NCBI GenBank assembly: GCA_000482145.1 | Contig: AUXH01000056.1 | Coordinates: 1 to 52,563 of the forward strand | From: Strigomonas culicis | Lineage: Eukaryota > Euglenozoa > Kinetoplastea > Trypanosomatida > Trypanosomatidae | Length of the DNA: 52,563 nucleotides | Direction: 5' to 3' | Shown here: positions 16,969 to 26,975 of the stretch, in pieces | Position numbering within the stretch: position 1 is the stretch's first letter | Layout: the number at the start of each line of letters is the position of its first letter | The notes under the pieces: model-generated | What the model saw: the letters and a program-made list of their open reading frames with translations, nothing else | Database searches by the model: none | Told to the model about the DNA's origin: nothing | Position numbers and translations under genes: made by a program

Positions 16969-18720
16969 TCAGAAAACACTCGACTTTACATTCCTCTTCA
17001 AGTACTGGCAGATCATCGAGAAGGGCGAAGAGTTAGTTTGCGCCACGTCGAGCAGCGTATTCCCGGAGAAATCCCTGTAGCTCGGCCACGAGGAGCCTGC
17101 CTGCCTCAACACCTCCAAGGTGTCGATCATGTGCTTCTTTTTGCATGCGTTGGAGAGCACACACCACATGGCGGGGGTCCGGCCTCTTCGATCTGGCACG
17201 TCCACATCCACCGTGGATGTCAGCATCAAACTGCTATCCCCCAAGAGCAGTGCCCGCAAGACACTCGCCCTGCTCCCTCGCGCACAGTGGTGGAGGGGGG
17301 TGGCCCCCTGATTGCCGGCTACCATCAATACGTCCGCGCCGAAGGTGCGCATGAACCATTGAAGCAGGTGCAGGTGCCCCGCCTCCGACGCGGCCACAAG
17401 CGCGGGGCCCAGCCCGTTCTGCGACACCGCCTCACTCGCGCTGACGCCGTCCTTGGCACGGATGATGCCCCGTTCGGCAAGAAACGCAAACGTGTTGGCG
17501 CTGTCCTCGCGCAGGGCGGCGGCGGTGAGCACGTGCTGCAGCTCCGCGGGCGGCATGAGCGCAATCACACTGGGGTAGTGCGCGTGCAGCCAGCGCAGCA
17601 CCTCCGTCTGGCCGTGAAGCATGGCCGTGCCCACCGCGTTGAGCCCTTCCATGTGGGCGTCCGCGCCCCACAGCACACTCTTCGGCGGCGTGTTGGGTCG
17701 CTTCCGCTGCTGGCGGTTCAGAATGATCTCGGCCCCGAAGTGCTCCACGAGGTACTGCAGCACGGCGACGTTGCCTTGCGCCGCCGCGAGGTGGCTCAGC
17801 GCACAGCCGTTGAAGTCGTAGCCGTGACGCACCAGCCACGCGAAGGCAACTTGCTGTTCCTGACGCGTCTGTCCAGGCGGCTCCTCCTGGTCTGGGGGCG
17901 AGAAGGGAACGCTGTCAGCGAGCTGCTCCGCCACGAACTGAAGCAAGGCGAGGTCGCCCAGCTCCGCGGCAAAGTGTGCCACCGAGTACTGACAAAAGGA
18001 GGGGTCGGGGCGCTTTCTGAGCCATCCGCTCGTGCTGTATAGCGCAGCGTCGTCCGCGGGGGGACGGCTGCTGTCGCTGGGCACCGGCTCGACCGTGACC
18101 TCTGCAGCGCCGAAGGTCGGTCGCAGGGGTGCATCCATCTCCGCTGGCTTTCGTGACCCTTCGGCAGTGCCGCCAGCATAAGGCAAGGCCTCCAAGAAGA
18201 GAGGAGGGGTGGCGTTGGGTAGATGCGTCGGCTTTATTCTGGCGCCCTCGAAAACTTCCGACTGGTCATTGGCTTTGAGATTCAGCAGCTGCACTTCGCG
18301 CAGAAGCATTTTCCTCAACAACGCGTCGCGGTTCTCGCCGGTGGACGCAGCTTCCCACTCGTTGATGATGTCCAGAAAGGTGGCTTGCGGCCTCCGCAGC
18401 ATGACATCCTTCACGAAGAAAAAAGGCGATGGCGGCACAGCCCCTGCTGCCTCAAGAGCGGCACCTGGAACATTGATATCGTAAGAAGTCAACGGCGCCT
18501 TGATCGGGCCTCGCGCATGTTCACTGGAGCGCGTTGCAGCAGCTGTTGTTTCGGTAGAAAAGAGTTCTGTTTGCAGGGGCTCCGAATCGGTACGGCTACT
18601 TCGATGGGAAACCGGCGTTGTTGCGCCTGCAGGGCTAGAAAGACCGTGCTGTGACAAGAGGGATCTAAGCACATCCTCTGCGCCGGCTCGCGCCTGTCGT
18701 CTCCACTGTGAAAATCTCAT
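16969..18720 (-). CDS. ankyrin-repeat protein
   Basis: 583 residues from ATG 18720. The N-terminal 230 residues are mostly disordered (Ser/Pro-rich), with one folded-looking stretch around LRKMLLREVQLLNLKAN. From about residue 245 there are six or seven ankyrin-type repeats: YSVAHFAAELGDLALLQFV, CALSHLAAAQGNVAVLQYLV, GTAMLHGQTEVLRWLH, GPALVAASEAGHLHLLQWF, ATPLHHCARGSRASVLRALL, RTPAMWCVLSNACKK and NTLLDVAQTN. They run to near the C-terminus. No enzymatic domain, signal peptide or membrane segment is visible. Ankyrin stacks mediate protein-protein contacts. The partner is unknown. Confidence 0.85.
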   Translation of the reverse strand: MRFSQWRRQARAGAEDVLRSLLSQHGLSSPAGATTPVSHRSSRTDSEPLQTELFSTETTAAATRSSEHARGPIKAPLTSYDINVPGAALEAAGAVPPSPFFFVKDVMLRRPQATFLDIINEWEAASTGENRDALLRKMLLREVQLLNLKANDQSEVFEGARIKPTHLPNATPPLFLEALPYAGGTAEGSRKPAEMDAPLRPTFGAAEVTVEPVPSDSSRPPADDAALYSTSGWLRKRPDPSFCQYSVAHFAAELGDLALLQFVAEQLADSVPFSPPDQEEPPGQTRQEQQVAFAWLVRHGYDFNGCALSHLAAAQGNVAVLQYLVEHFGAEIILNRQQRKRPNTPPKSVLWGADAHMEGLNAVGTAMLHGQTEVLRWLHAHYPSVIALMPPAELQHVLTAAALREDSANTFAFLAERGIIRAKDGVSASEAVSQNGLGPALVAASEAGHLHLLQWFMRTFGADVLMVAGNQGATPLHHCARGSRASVLRALLLGDSSLMLTSTVDVDVPDRRGRTPAMWCVLSNACKKKHMIDTLEVLRQAGSSWPSYRDFSGNTLLDVAQTNSSPFSMICQYLKRNVKSSVF

Positions 18721-19289
18721 GTAATACTGTATGGTGCTGTTTCTTCAATTGTCTTGGCGTTTCGCCCTTTAAAAAAAAAAAATGTTAAGGAAGAGAAAGA
18801 AGCACTTGCACCGCATTGAAACAATTGTAGTTTACCACTAAGAAGACGACATCCCATTCCATCTTGGCTTACAGGTTCACACACGCTTTTATGTTGTTGT
18901 TGTTGTTGTTGTTGTTGTTATGTAATTTATGTGCTTGAAAAATTGAATATTCAGTGTTTTTTACAAGAATTGGACATTATGTCCTGGACCTCGCCACTTG
19001 ACACAGATTGCTTTTTGTTTGTTTGTTTGTTTATTTTTACAGGATTGGTTATTGTTATTTCTTGTTATTGCTTGTTGCTTTGGGTAAGCATGTCCTTTTT
19101 TGTTGATGGTGGTGCCTTCTTTCTTTTTTTTTATGCTTAATTACGCTGGTGTTTCGTAATCCAATTGAGGGTAAGACAGTGAAATGCAAAGTTTGTAATT
19201 GGTTTCTTTTTTTCTCCGTTTTACTTGTAAATAATGAAGGGAGAAGAAAGCAAGCTAAGTAATAATGAGCCAGAACAATGTATATACAT

Positions 19290-19320
<31 letters not shown>

Positions 19321-19678
19321 ATGTAATATAATACAAACCAAAAAAAAAGATATTCCTTTTATTGGTATTAGTATTATTCTCATACAAAGATTAGAAATGT
19401 GAAAAAAAAAATACGTCTGTCATAACACACGCAATCGTATTTCAGTCACTCAACACAAAAATGTCCTGATGGCCTCGAACTATAAAAAAAAGAACGCCAA
19501 ATGTACAAAAAGAAAACAAAAAGAGAAGAAAAAAGAGGAAAAAAGGAGAAAAGGGAAAACTACAGTACTCAAAAGAGTTTATAAAGCAGCCAGGGAATAA
19601 AGCAATACAGCTGTTGGTGCAAAAGGAGAATACAATGATTCAGCTAGTTACAATTTGTGTATCACATGCTATCCTACA
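18721..19678. other. 958-bp AT-rich spacer with microsatellites
   Basis: Presumed 3'UTR of the PAS/STE11 kinase plus the acceptor region of the ankyrin gene. It holds a (TTG)9 tract at 18892-18919, a TTTG tract at 19014-19032, and an AT/ACAT tract at about 19283-19321. A short B-box-like match near 19473 lacks any A box or cloverleaf and is not a tRNA. No gene is seen. Confidence 0.7.
18892..18919. repeat. (TTG)n microsatellite
   Basis: About nine uninterrupted TTG units within the spacer downstream of the STE11-type kinase gene. Simple repeat, no gene. Confidence 0.9.
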
Positions 19679-22600
19679 TTAATTGGAGGAAATGGAAAAG
19701 ACAGATTGATTCGTTAAGCGGTCCTTTACAACTCGATTCGTATCAAACACGGTGGGTAATTTGTCGATCTCAGCTGCAATGGCATTGGCGGAGAGCATGG
19801 GGTGCGTCAGGAGTGTGTCGGACGACGGCCGCTGCGTAGGGTCGATGCGGAAGCACTTATTGAGGAAGTCGCGCATCATGGGGTTATTGGGCGTGTCCTC
19901 GATGTACTCCGCCACATGGGCGCTGGTAATCTCGCCCAGCAGAGCGGCGCTGTCCATAAACTTGGGTGGGCAGGCAACGAGCTCGCACACGAGGCAACCC
20001 ACGGACCAGATGTCGCACGCGATGGAGTGCGGCTGGCCCTTGTACACCTCCGGGGCCATGTAGCGGAAGGTGCCGCGCACCTCCTTTGTGGCGTCACCCT
20101 GTCGCGCTGTGCCAAAGTCGGACAGCTTGATGAGGCCCGAGTCGTCCTTGAGCAGGATATTCTGGGGCTTAATGTCGCGATGGGCGATGCCACGGCTGTG
20201 CAGGTAGGCAATGGCGGTGAGCACCTGCCGAATGATGGACAGCGGCGTCAGTGTCGGCGGCTTCTCGCGGCGGCCAATAATGAGGTCGGTCAAGCTGGCC
20301 AAGCAGAGCTCCATGAACAGATTCACATTGTTGTCCTTTCGCTCGCAGTGGAAGTAGTGGACAATGTTGGGGTGGTTCAGGCTACACATAATCTGAATCT
20401 CATTCAGCAGCTGATTAATGGAGCTCTCGCGATCCGCGCTAAAGTAGAACATTTTGACCGCCATCTTGCCACCAGTGAGGTCGCTCGTCGCCTCGTACAC
20501 CGCGCCGTAGCTGCCGCGGCCCAATAATTTGCCCTTTGTCCACGGAGAGTCCTGGCGCAGGGTGAGAATGCGCTCGCGCTCCTCGCGGGCAGTGATGGCG
20601 TTCTTCTTCTTGGACACATTCTTGCCCACCTCCACCATCGTCTCCTGCACGTCACGGCCTACCAGTGGCATGCGTATCACGTACTCAAAATCGTGCATGA
20701 GCGGCGCGGTGGCATCCACCATCGGGATGATGATGGCGCCGTGATCGCTCGAAAGCAGCAGGTCGCGGCACTCGGAGAGCCATTCGCTGTCGCACACCAC
20801 CACGTCCACATCGCATGGCGACGAGAGGCGCTGCTCCAGATCCTGGTACTCGCGCACGCTGGCAAGGGACACAAACATGGTTTTGAGCAGCAGAAGTGAC
20901 AGATTGTGCTGATCCACCATGCTCTTGACCGCGGTGACCACGTTGACGGTACAGTTGATGATGGCGCGAGCCTGCGTGAGCATCTGGGCCTGGTCGGATG
21001 CGTACGTTTCCGTCTCCTCCGCCTCCTCCAAAATGGCGGCCACCTGGCATGGAAACCGCAGCTGGATCTCGTCCTCCTGCACGCAGAGATTGCCGGCCGT
21101 GTTGACCAGCATTGGCACAAGTGACTCCTCCACCTTCGCCTCGTCCCACGGGCGGCCGCGCGTGTCCAACGTGACGGTGACGCACAAGGTGAAGACGTTG
21201 CCCATGGGGTTGAGGATGTTCAGGCGAATGCCGCAGTGGCTACCCGCAAGCGAGACAATCATACTCAGCGTGTTGGGCATCAAGGGGCTGATGCAGAGCG
21301 TTTGGGGGAACATCGGGTCCACCACCACCTCGTGTGAGCTGAGCGTGCTGCCGAGGGCGCGGCCGAGCAGTCGCTCGACATTGGTCCACTCCCAGTCGGT
21401 CACCATTTCACGCGCGAGCTCTTCTACACGATTGGCAACACTGTTCGACGTGAAGAGCTGAAGTGTGCGGACCAGCATGGCATCCTCATGTGGGATGGTG
21501 CCTCGTTCTAAAATGCACGCGAGGACGTACTTTGCCTCACTGGCTTGATAGTTGTGTATGTAGTTGCGGTAGTCGCGCAAATTATCCTTCGCGTTAGCGC
21601 AAATGAGAATGGACCCCACTCGGTCGCCGTCGGGGTTTCCGATGGGCGCGACAACGGTGTACAAGGTCGTCGGTGCCATGGCCAAGGCGCGTAGCTTGAT
21701 TCTGATGAGCTCATTCTTACGAGACCTCTTCAGTATGTCGCAAATATTACCACCGCTTGGAGATGAGACGAGCTCGGAAAGCGGCTTTCCGATGCAGCCG
21801 TCCTCGAGAAATCCCGTCATCACTTCTGCCGCGTTGTTCCACCGGGTGATGAGAAAGTCCTTGTCGAACGCAATCATGGCCACCTGTGAGTCTAGCTGAC
21901 GACCGTCAATGTAGCCAATATCGTTGCCGTACGGAATCGAGTAGTAACCCTTCTTCGTGTGCCGTCCCTTCGTCACCTTGACTGGCCGGCCGGCCATGAC
22001 GGGGCGATTGTCGACGCCAGACACCGGCACAGGGATGACATTGCCGTCGCCGCTGTTGTGAACCTTACCCGCCTCAACGCCTAGAAGCATTGCCTCTTCG
22101 AACAAGTTGTTGTATAGGAAATATAACGAACGCGAAGAATAGATGAAGTGGGTGAGCAGGACTGCTGACATGAGGACAAGGAGCCCGGCAGCCACGGCAC
22201 CAAGGGGCACGCCAACGGAAAGGCGCGGTCGAACGACGGGGAGAAGAACGACGAGGACAGCAGCAAAGACCACCGCAGCGCAATAGAATATGCAAGTGAT
22301 GAGAAAGAGATTGGATTTGAACGTGACGAGCTGACGGCGTAGCTTGAGGGTATTGGGAAAATGCAGTCTACCGCCTTGCATGTGATCAGCACAGTCTTGG
22401 GCGAGCTGAAGGCAAGGCTTCTTCCAGGAGAGTGCCTGCGCACTAACAGTTACAACATCCTCAAGGAAAAGCCTATTAAGACGGTCTATCATTTTCGGTA
22501 GATCACTATTGCGTTTTCCTTTCCCCGTTGCCTCGTCGAGTGCACGGAAAGCAGAACGTGGAACACTGTTAATAACTCGAAGCTGTCGCTGAATATTCAA

Positions 22601-22759
22601 GAAGAGAACATTCGCGCGGGCTGCTTGGGACTGCCCCTCGATGAAGACGGCCTCCAGGCATTCAAAGAATTCTTCTACTATATCGGGAAGGGCTAGAATG
22701 GTCCGGATGACATACTCCTCGTCATCTTCAGAAGCCAATATAGGATGCGGCACTGTCAT
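19679..22759 (-). CDS. membrane-anchored PAS-domain STE11-type protein kinase with possible relic histidine-kinase/receiver region
   Basis: 1026 residues from ATG 22759 (MTVPHPI); three codons upstream lack ATG. Two hydrophobic segments at about 150-176 and 184-207 anchor the protein. A PAS-like domain follows (about 290-395; AFDKDFLITRWNNAAEVMTG). Residues 455-575 resemble a degenerate histidine-kinase ATPase region and 617-712 a receiver-like fold (DVDVVVCD, GAIIIPMVDA, VIRMPL). The C-terminal Ser/Thr kinase (about 740-990) has the glycine loop LLGRGSYGAVYEA, VAIK-type Lys (MAVKMF), HRDIKPQN, DFG and GTFRYMAPE. All catalytic residues are present. The GTxxxMAPE segment and layout fit STE11/MAP3K. 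The T. brucei differentiation repressor RDK1 is a family relative to compare, from memory. The input signal and substrates are unknown. Confidence 0.88.
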   Translation of the reverse strand: MTVPHPILASEDDEEYVIRTILALPDIVEEFFECLEAVFIEGQSQAARANVLFLNIQRQLRVINSVPRSAFRALDEATGKGKRNSDLPKMIDRLNRLFLEDVVTVSAQALSWKKPCLQLAQDCADHMQGGRLHFPNTLKLRRQLVTFKSNLFLITCIFYCAAVVFAAVLVVLLPVVRPRLSVGVPLGAVAAGLLVLMSAVLLTHFIYSSRSLYFLYNNLFEEAMLLGVEAGKVHNSGDGNVIPVPVSGVDNRPVMAGRPVKVTKGRHTKKGYYSIPYGNDIGYIDGRQLDSQVAMIAFDKDFLITRWNNAAEVMTGFLEDGCIGKPLSELVSSPSGGNICDILKRSRKNELIRIKLRALAMAPTTLYTVVAPIGNPDGDRVGSILICANAKDNLRDYRNYIHNYQASEAKYVLACILERGTIPHEDAMLVRTLQLFTSNSVANRVEELAREMVTDWEWTNVERLLGRALGSTLSSHEVVVDPMFPQTLCISPLMPNTLSMIVSLAGSHCGIRLNILNPMGNVFTLCVTVTLDTRGRPWDEAKVEESLVPMLVNTAGNLCVQEDEIQLRFPCQVAAILEEAEETETYASDQAQMLTQARAIINCTVNVVTAVKSMVDQHNLSLLLLKTMFVSLASVREYQDLEQRLSSPCDVDVVVCDSEWLSECRDLLLSSDHGAIIIPMVDATAPLMHDFEYVIRMPLVGRDVQETMVEVGKNVSKKKNAITAREERERILTLRQDSPWTKGKLLGRGSYGAVYEATSDLTGGKMAVKMFYFSADRESSINQLLNEIQIMCSLNHPNIVHYFHCERKDNNVNLFMELCLASLTDLIIGRREKPPTLTPLSIIRQVLTAIAYLHSRGIAHRDIKPQNILLKDDSGLIKLSDFGTARQGDATKEVRGTFRYMAPEVYKGQPHSIACDIWSVGCLVCELVACPPKFMDSAALLGEITSAHVAEYIEDTPNNPMMRDFLNKCFRIDPTQRPSSDTLLTHPMLSANAIAAEIDKLPTVFDTNRVVKDRLTNQSVFSISSN

Positions 22760-23552
22760 CTGCGACAACGCAGCTCGTCAGAAAAAACTAAACAAAACGG
22801 AGATGTGTGTACAGAGATTCAAAAAAAAAAGCGCCAAAAGAAAGGACACAGTCAAAAAAAAATGGAAAAAATTGACGGTACGTCAATCTAGAAAGCAAAA
22901 ACGAACAATGCAAAGAAGAAGAAAAAGATATTACAAGACCTTGTGCTTAAATGATGCTGAAGAAAAGGAGGAGAATAACGAGAAAGCAATAGGTAATAGC
23001 TAAGCAAGCTACAAAAGTGTAATGGGAATACTCCTTGAACAGGCTTCTCCATACGTAACAAAACATGAAGAAAAGCATGCCTAATTGTGGTTATCTATAT
23101 GAAAATTCATAGTAAAAAAAAAACGAAAAAAAAACGTATAACAGAATAAAAACACTTCAACGCAAAGAAAAACAGAAAAACATTAATTTGACAACAGAGG
23201 TATATCCTTTTGCGTCCTTATAGATATATGTACTTTTCCACACCTTCAGAGAATAATACCCTTAGCATCTAAGAATGCAGTCAGAAGAAACATGCAGAAT
23301 AGAAAGAAAGGGAAGAAAGAGGGGGAAAAAAGCGCGCGTAAAGCTATCAGTTTAACGTGGAAAAGAGCCTGAAAGGCATTAAGTGTTTTCAGTTATCAAA
23401 AGGAATAACAGAAACACTTTCAAATGAGCAAAGAAAACGAGAGAAAGAGAAAAAGAAAGGAGAAAAAAATAGAGACCGACAGTGAATGTATCCGCTACGA
23501 AAATGCTACACTGCAATGACGCAACAAATGGCTGGTTCAGCAATGGACTCAT
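22760..23552. other. 793-bp AT-rich spacer, no gene seen
   Basis: A-rich on the plus strand (T-rich on the minus strand), with many short pyrimidine tracts suited to the splice acceptor of the kinase gene. The 120-residue plus-strand frame at 22641-23003 is a Lys-rich reading of this A-rich DNA and is rejected. Confidence 0.65.
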
Positions 23553-24035
23553 CTACTTAGCAGTCAATTTGGATAGAGTATGGTCTACTCTCACTGCTCC
23601 AGAAGCTCGTTTTATGTTGGTTGAATGAGCTCTGTTCGATTTGTAAGTCCCGCTAATCTTCCGTGTGGAAGTGGTCTCATTATGTGATTCGCTCTTACGA
23701 TGGGTGAGGAACTCTGGTGGAGGTGGGAGGCGTGCAGGGATGTCATCCACTGTCAGTCGAGACGTACTGCTCAGGAGACTCACACGGCGTGACAGATGAT
23801 CCAGTGAGTGATCATTTTCAAGGTTGGACTCTGAGTCACCTACTGTCCTTTTCTTCGAATCGAGTGCCCTCGATGACGGGGAGGATCGTCCACTGCTGTA
23901 TCGCCGGTTTCCTTCACGCACCATTATGGGAGTATCGGAGAGAAGATCTTCAAATTTTACAGACACCAAAGGCGGAAAGAGAGGGGAAGTGCAAGAGTCG
24001 TCCCCCCTAGTTTTTTGCTGTCCAGTTGCGGACAT
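23553..24035 (-). CDS. small Ser/Arg-rich protein of unknown function
   Basis: 160 residues from ATG 24035. It is hydrophilic and low in complexity: Ser, Arg, Thr and Asp dominate, with a PARLPPPPEF Pro-rich segment near residue 105 and RYSSGRSSPSSRA near 45. No membrane segment, signal peptide or known fold is visible, so it is probably disordered and possibly phosphorylated. Codon use is AT-richer than in the GC-rich genes either side, like its two downstream neighbours. It is flanked by pyrimidine-rich DNA on the minus strand upstream (24060-24250), as expected for a trans-spliced gene. Being a real gene is likely but not certain. Confidence 0.6.
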   Translation of the reverse strand: MSATGQQKTRGDDSCTSPLFPPLVSVKFEDLLSDTPIMVREGNRRYSSGRSSPSSRALDSKKRTVGDSESNLENDHSLDHLSRRVSLLSSTSRLTVDDIPARLPPPPEFLTHRKSESHNETTSTRKISGTYKSNRAHSTNIKRASGAVRVDHTLSKLTAK

Positions 24036-24281
24036 TATAATTGCTAATGAACAAGATGATAAAGAACAGAAAGAGAGAAAAAAGAAAAAAGATGCTCGAT
24101 GTTCAAGCGTAGATTAACTGCAGGTGGAGAAAGGAGGGGGGGAGAGAGAAAGTGTTCATGGACAAGACGGAATGTTGAATGCTGTGAGAGACTTTTAAAA
24201 CCAGTAGGTACAAGAAAGAAAAGAAAGTAAAAACCACGAGAAAGTTTGAAAAAATGTACACGAGGAACAGACATCTGGCTA

Positions 24282-24674
24282 CTACATGGTATCTGACATT
24301 TTTATCTGGGCAATTCTACCCTGCAGCTTTTCCGTCTGAGAAATAAGTAGGCATTTTTCTTCTTCCCATAAAACCTCAATCTCGTGGGCCGTGAGGATAT
24401 GAGGTCTGCTCATGCCCATACCACTTCTTTTTTCTTGTCCAACATAAGCTGAATTAGATCTCAGTTGTTGTATGAGAAGCAGCAATTCAGCTTCGTGTTG
24501 TTCCTCTTGAATAAGTGAACTCCACTCCACAGCCTCCTCAACCAAAAGGAGATTCATAATGTCCTCTGCCATCTCACGGAGGAAATTTAACTCATGATTC
24601 TGCCTCTTCCATGCACTTGCAACGGCAAGCTTTCTAAGATCATCGGTGTATCTAGTGGAAATGGCAGCTGGCAT
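24282..24674 (-). CDS. small helical (coiled-coil) protein of unknown function
   Basis: 130 residues from ATG 24674. It is rich in Glu, Leu, Ile and Gln with heptad-like spacing in two blocks: residues 20-70 (AWKRQNHELNFLREMAED, VEEAVEWSSLIQEEQHEA) and 95-126 (AHEIEVLWEEEKCLL, QGRIAQIKM). No targeting signal or membrane segment is visible. The amphipathic helices and the lack of low-complexity repeats make it look like a genuine protein. Codon use is AT-rich like that of the neighbouring 160-residue gene. No family is recognised. Confidence 0.68.
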   Translation of the reverse strand: MPAAISTRYTDDLRKLAVASAWKRQNHELNFLREMAEDIMNLLLVEEAVEWSSLIQEEQHEAELLLLIQQLRSNSAYVGQEKRSGMGMSRPHILTAHEIEVLWEEEKCLLISQTEKLQGRIAQIKMSDTM

Positions 24675-25138
24675 TACTCTAGTTGTTCGCTACCATTCAA
24701 ATACTGAGAAAAACGTGTTGAGAAATGAAGAAACGGAGAAAAAAAAAGAGAAGCATATTGGAAGCCAATAGAAACAGCATCATATATTTCTTTTTGTTGT
24801 TGTTGAATCAAAGTCAACTGTCCATGAGATGACCGCTCTGAGGTCTCTTTTCGTTTTTCCTACAGGTAATTTCTAAGGACCTAAAATGATAAAATGAAAT
24901 AAGCTTGCTATGTTTTGATGAAATATTTACCTGGAATGAAATAACTAAAAAGAGAAAGAAATAACTACTAAGTTTCAAAGAAATAAAGTACTCTGTTCGC
25001 TCCCTTAAGGTGGAAACGAAACGCGTATTTCTTGTTTTCCTACAATTTTTTTATTTTTATCATAAAAAATAACAGCAAAAATAGTATTCACGCTATTTTG
25101 CTGTTGTTTTTGTTTATTATTTTCATTGACGAAAAGAC
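24675..25138. other. intergenic spacer, no gene seen
   Basis: AT-rich, 464 bases; presumed 3'UTR of the 196-residue mitochondrial-type protein and acceptor region of the small coiled-coil gene. No frame, repeat or RNA gene is recognised. Confidence 0.7.
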
Positions 25139-25729
25139 TTAGTTGATGACCTTGTTGGCATCCTTGAAGTTCTCAGGGCGCTCAATAACAGCAGGAGTCT
25201 GGAACACGTGGTCCGGAATCTCAGCACCGCGGTAGAGAGACTCCAGAAGAGAAGCCGCGCCACGGGGAGTAGCCTCCCACTTCATGGTCTCAAGGAGAGA
25301 CTTGGCCAGATACTCCACTAGGTGAATGTGGGGGATCACAACCTTCGCGAAGTCATCATCGGGATCCGCAAAAGCATCCAGCTTGTGGCCGTCCATCTCA
25401 ACCTTGAGCTGGCCGCCCTTATCGTCGAGGATGGGGTAGGCCATAAGGCTGTAGCACTTCAGCAGGCGGTGGGGGTCACCGAGGTGAGGGGGAAGAAAGA
25501 CACGGACAAACGTCTTGTTCTCCTTGGAGACCTCACCAAGGCGGCGGAGCACATCGGCATCACGGGGATCCATGGTGGACGCGTACTGGGTGCGGACGTG
25601 GTCGTTGACCTCCGGCTTGCGCAGCAGGCAGCTGTAAATGGTGTCGAGGGCCGCATTGTCCCAGCCCTTTCCGAAGAACGTGCGGGCGCCAGCAACGGCG
25701 GCGAGGGAAGGAAGGCAAAAGCGCTGCAT
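25139..25729 (-). CDS. probable mitochondrial kinetoplastid protein, function unknown
   Basis: 196 residues from ATG 25729. The N-terminus MQRFCLPSLAAVAGARTFFGKG is short, Arg-containing, amphipathic and free of acidic residues, as in a mitochondrial presequence, probably cleaved near AGARTFF. The body is a soluble alpha/beta-looking domain without membrane segments (TFVRVFLPPHLGDPHRLLK, VVIPHIHLVEYLAKSLLE). The strongly uniform codon choice (ATC, AAG, GGT/GGC, TCC-type) is unlike the AT-rich genes next to it and suggests high expression. Size and character would suit a lineage-specific respiratory-chain or ATP-synthase subunit. I cannot show that from the sequence. A kinetoplastid cytochrome c oxidase subunit of this size is one candidate to test. 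Confidence 0.78.
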   Translation of the reverse strand: MQRFCLPSLAAVAGARTFFGKGWDNAALDTIYSCLLRKPEVNDHVRTQYASTMDPRDADVLRRLGEVSKENKTFVRVFLPPHLGDPHRLLKCYSLMAYPILDDKGGQLKVEMDGHKLDAFADPDDDFAKVVIPHIHLVEYLAKSLLETMKWEATPRGAASLLESLYRGAEIPDHVFQTPAVIERPENFKDANKVIN

Positions 25730-26975
25730 GATGAAGGTCTATTTCAATAGCTTTTCTCTTTGTGACACCAATTATTATAGGTAATTCGTATTAGAAAAGG
25801 AAAGAGGAAAAGAGAAGGAGAGAAAAAGATACATTTTTTTAGAGCAGGAAACAAAAAGAGAGCAGCAAATAATAATAGTATAAAAAACAATGATATTTCT
25901 ATGCATGCGTACGTGAATCAGGTGCAACCGGTCAGCCTTGAATAAGTATTTCCTTTAATGTGTGTATAGTGATGAAGTGAAAGAAGTGAGAAAAACATGG
26001 GTTGGGTAAGCATGTAGTACTATTGGAGGCCGTGTAGGAGTAAAGGGTATTGTGAACAAGGAGTAAAATTGCATTCATTCAACATTTTTTTTATTTTTCC
26101 TCAAAGCACTACATTTCTCTCAGGTGTAAAAACACCATTTGAGGGCAACACTTTTATTCTTTTTTTCTTTTTGCTATGACAAGTAGCAAATGGGACCAGA
26201 CAGTTGAAAGAAAAGAAAAAAAGATTAAAAAAAATAATTCATTATACGTGATTCCTCAAGAAAAAAAATGATGTGGTCTCCATGGATACTCATATTTTTG
26301 GTTTATCCATAGATCCTTGCTCTTTTTGTTTGTTTTGTTTGTTTGTTTGTTGTTGTGGTTTCGGGTTCATTTGGTTTTGTTTTGTTTTTTCAGTTATTAT
26401 GTTCAATTCACCCTGTTTCCCTCAGTGCCACCTCCTTCACGAATGAATTCTTGCTTTACCAGAAGCACTATATTATCGAAGTTCTAAAGTGTACATGAGA
26501 GAAAAAAAAAGTACTTCATTGTGTAGTGTCCGCTTCGTGAAAAGGGAAAACCACAATATGTTGATGCTTCGCGTACCCACAAACTATTCTTGTTTTCATC
26601 ATATATTTTTTTGATGAAACTGTATTGAATTATTATTATTATTATTATTTAATTACACTTCTTTGTTATTATTATAATTATCATTTTATTATTGTTATTA
26701 TTATTATTATTATTCATCACTATGATCAACTTACAGCCAGCAATACTTGTTGTATTATTCTAGTTGCAAGAAATACACATCTTTCATTAGAAAAAAAAAT
26801 ACTTTTTATTGTGATGTTTACTCTAATCGTAGTCACAAAGAATCATTTTGATGTTGAAACAAAAGAAAAAAAGAGAAGGAAAGGTATATAAATTGCTATT
26901 AATAGAAGATAAGCATCTAAGGACAAGTGCCCAAACAAAAAAGAAAACAGTTTATCACAACCATTTTTTTTTTTC
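25730..26975. other. 1.25-kb AT-rich spacer with (ATT)n tracts, no gene seen
   Basis: Presumed long 3'UTR of the desaturase plus the acceptor region of the 196-residue protein gene. It includes TTTG-rich DNA near 26328-26352 and ATT/TTA trinucleotide tracts at about 26629-26650 and 26691-26715. The plus-strand frame at 26625-26891 is a translation of these tracts and is rejected. Confidence 0.7.
26629..26715. repeat. interrupted (ATT)n microsatellite
   Basis: Two blocks of seven to eight ATT units separated by AT-rich sequence, in the presumed 3'UTR of the desaturase gene. Confidence 0.85.

Noticed and set aside
19460..19490. B-box-like AGTTCGAGGCC on the minus strand
   Set aside because: No A box, no cloverleaf pairing, and the upstream DNA is T-rich homopolymer. 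Not a tRNA.
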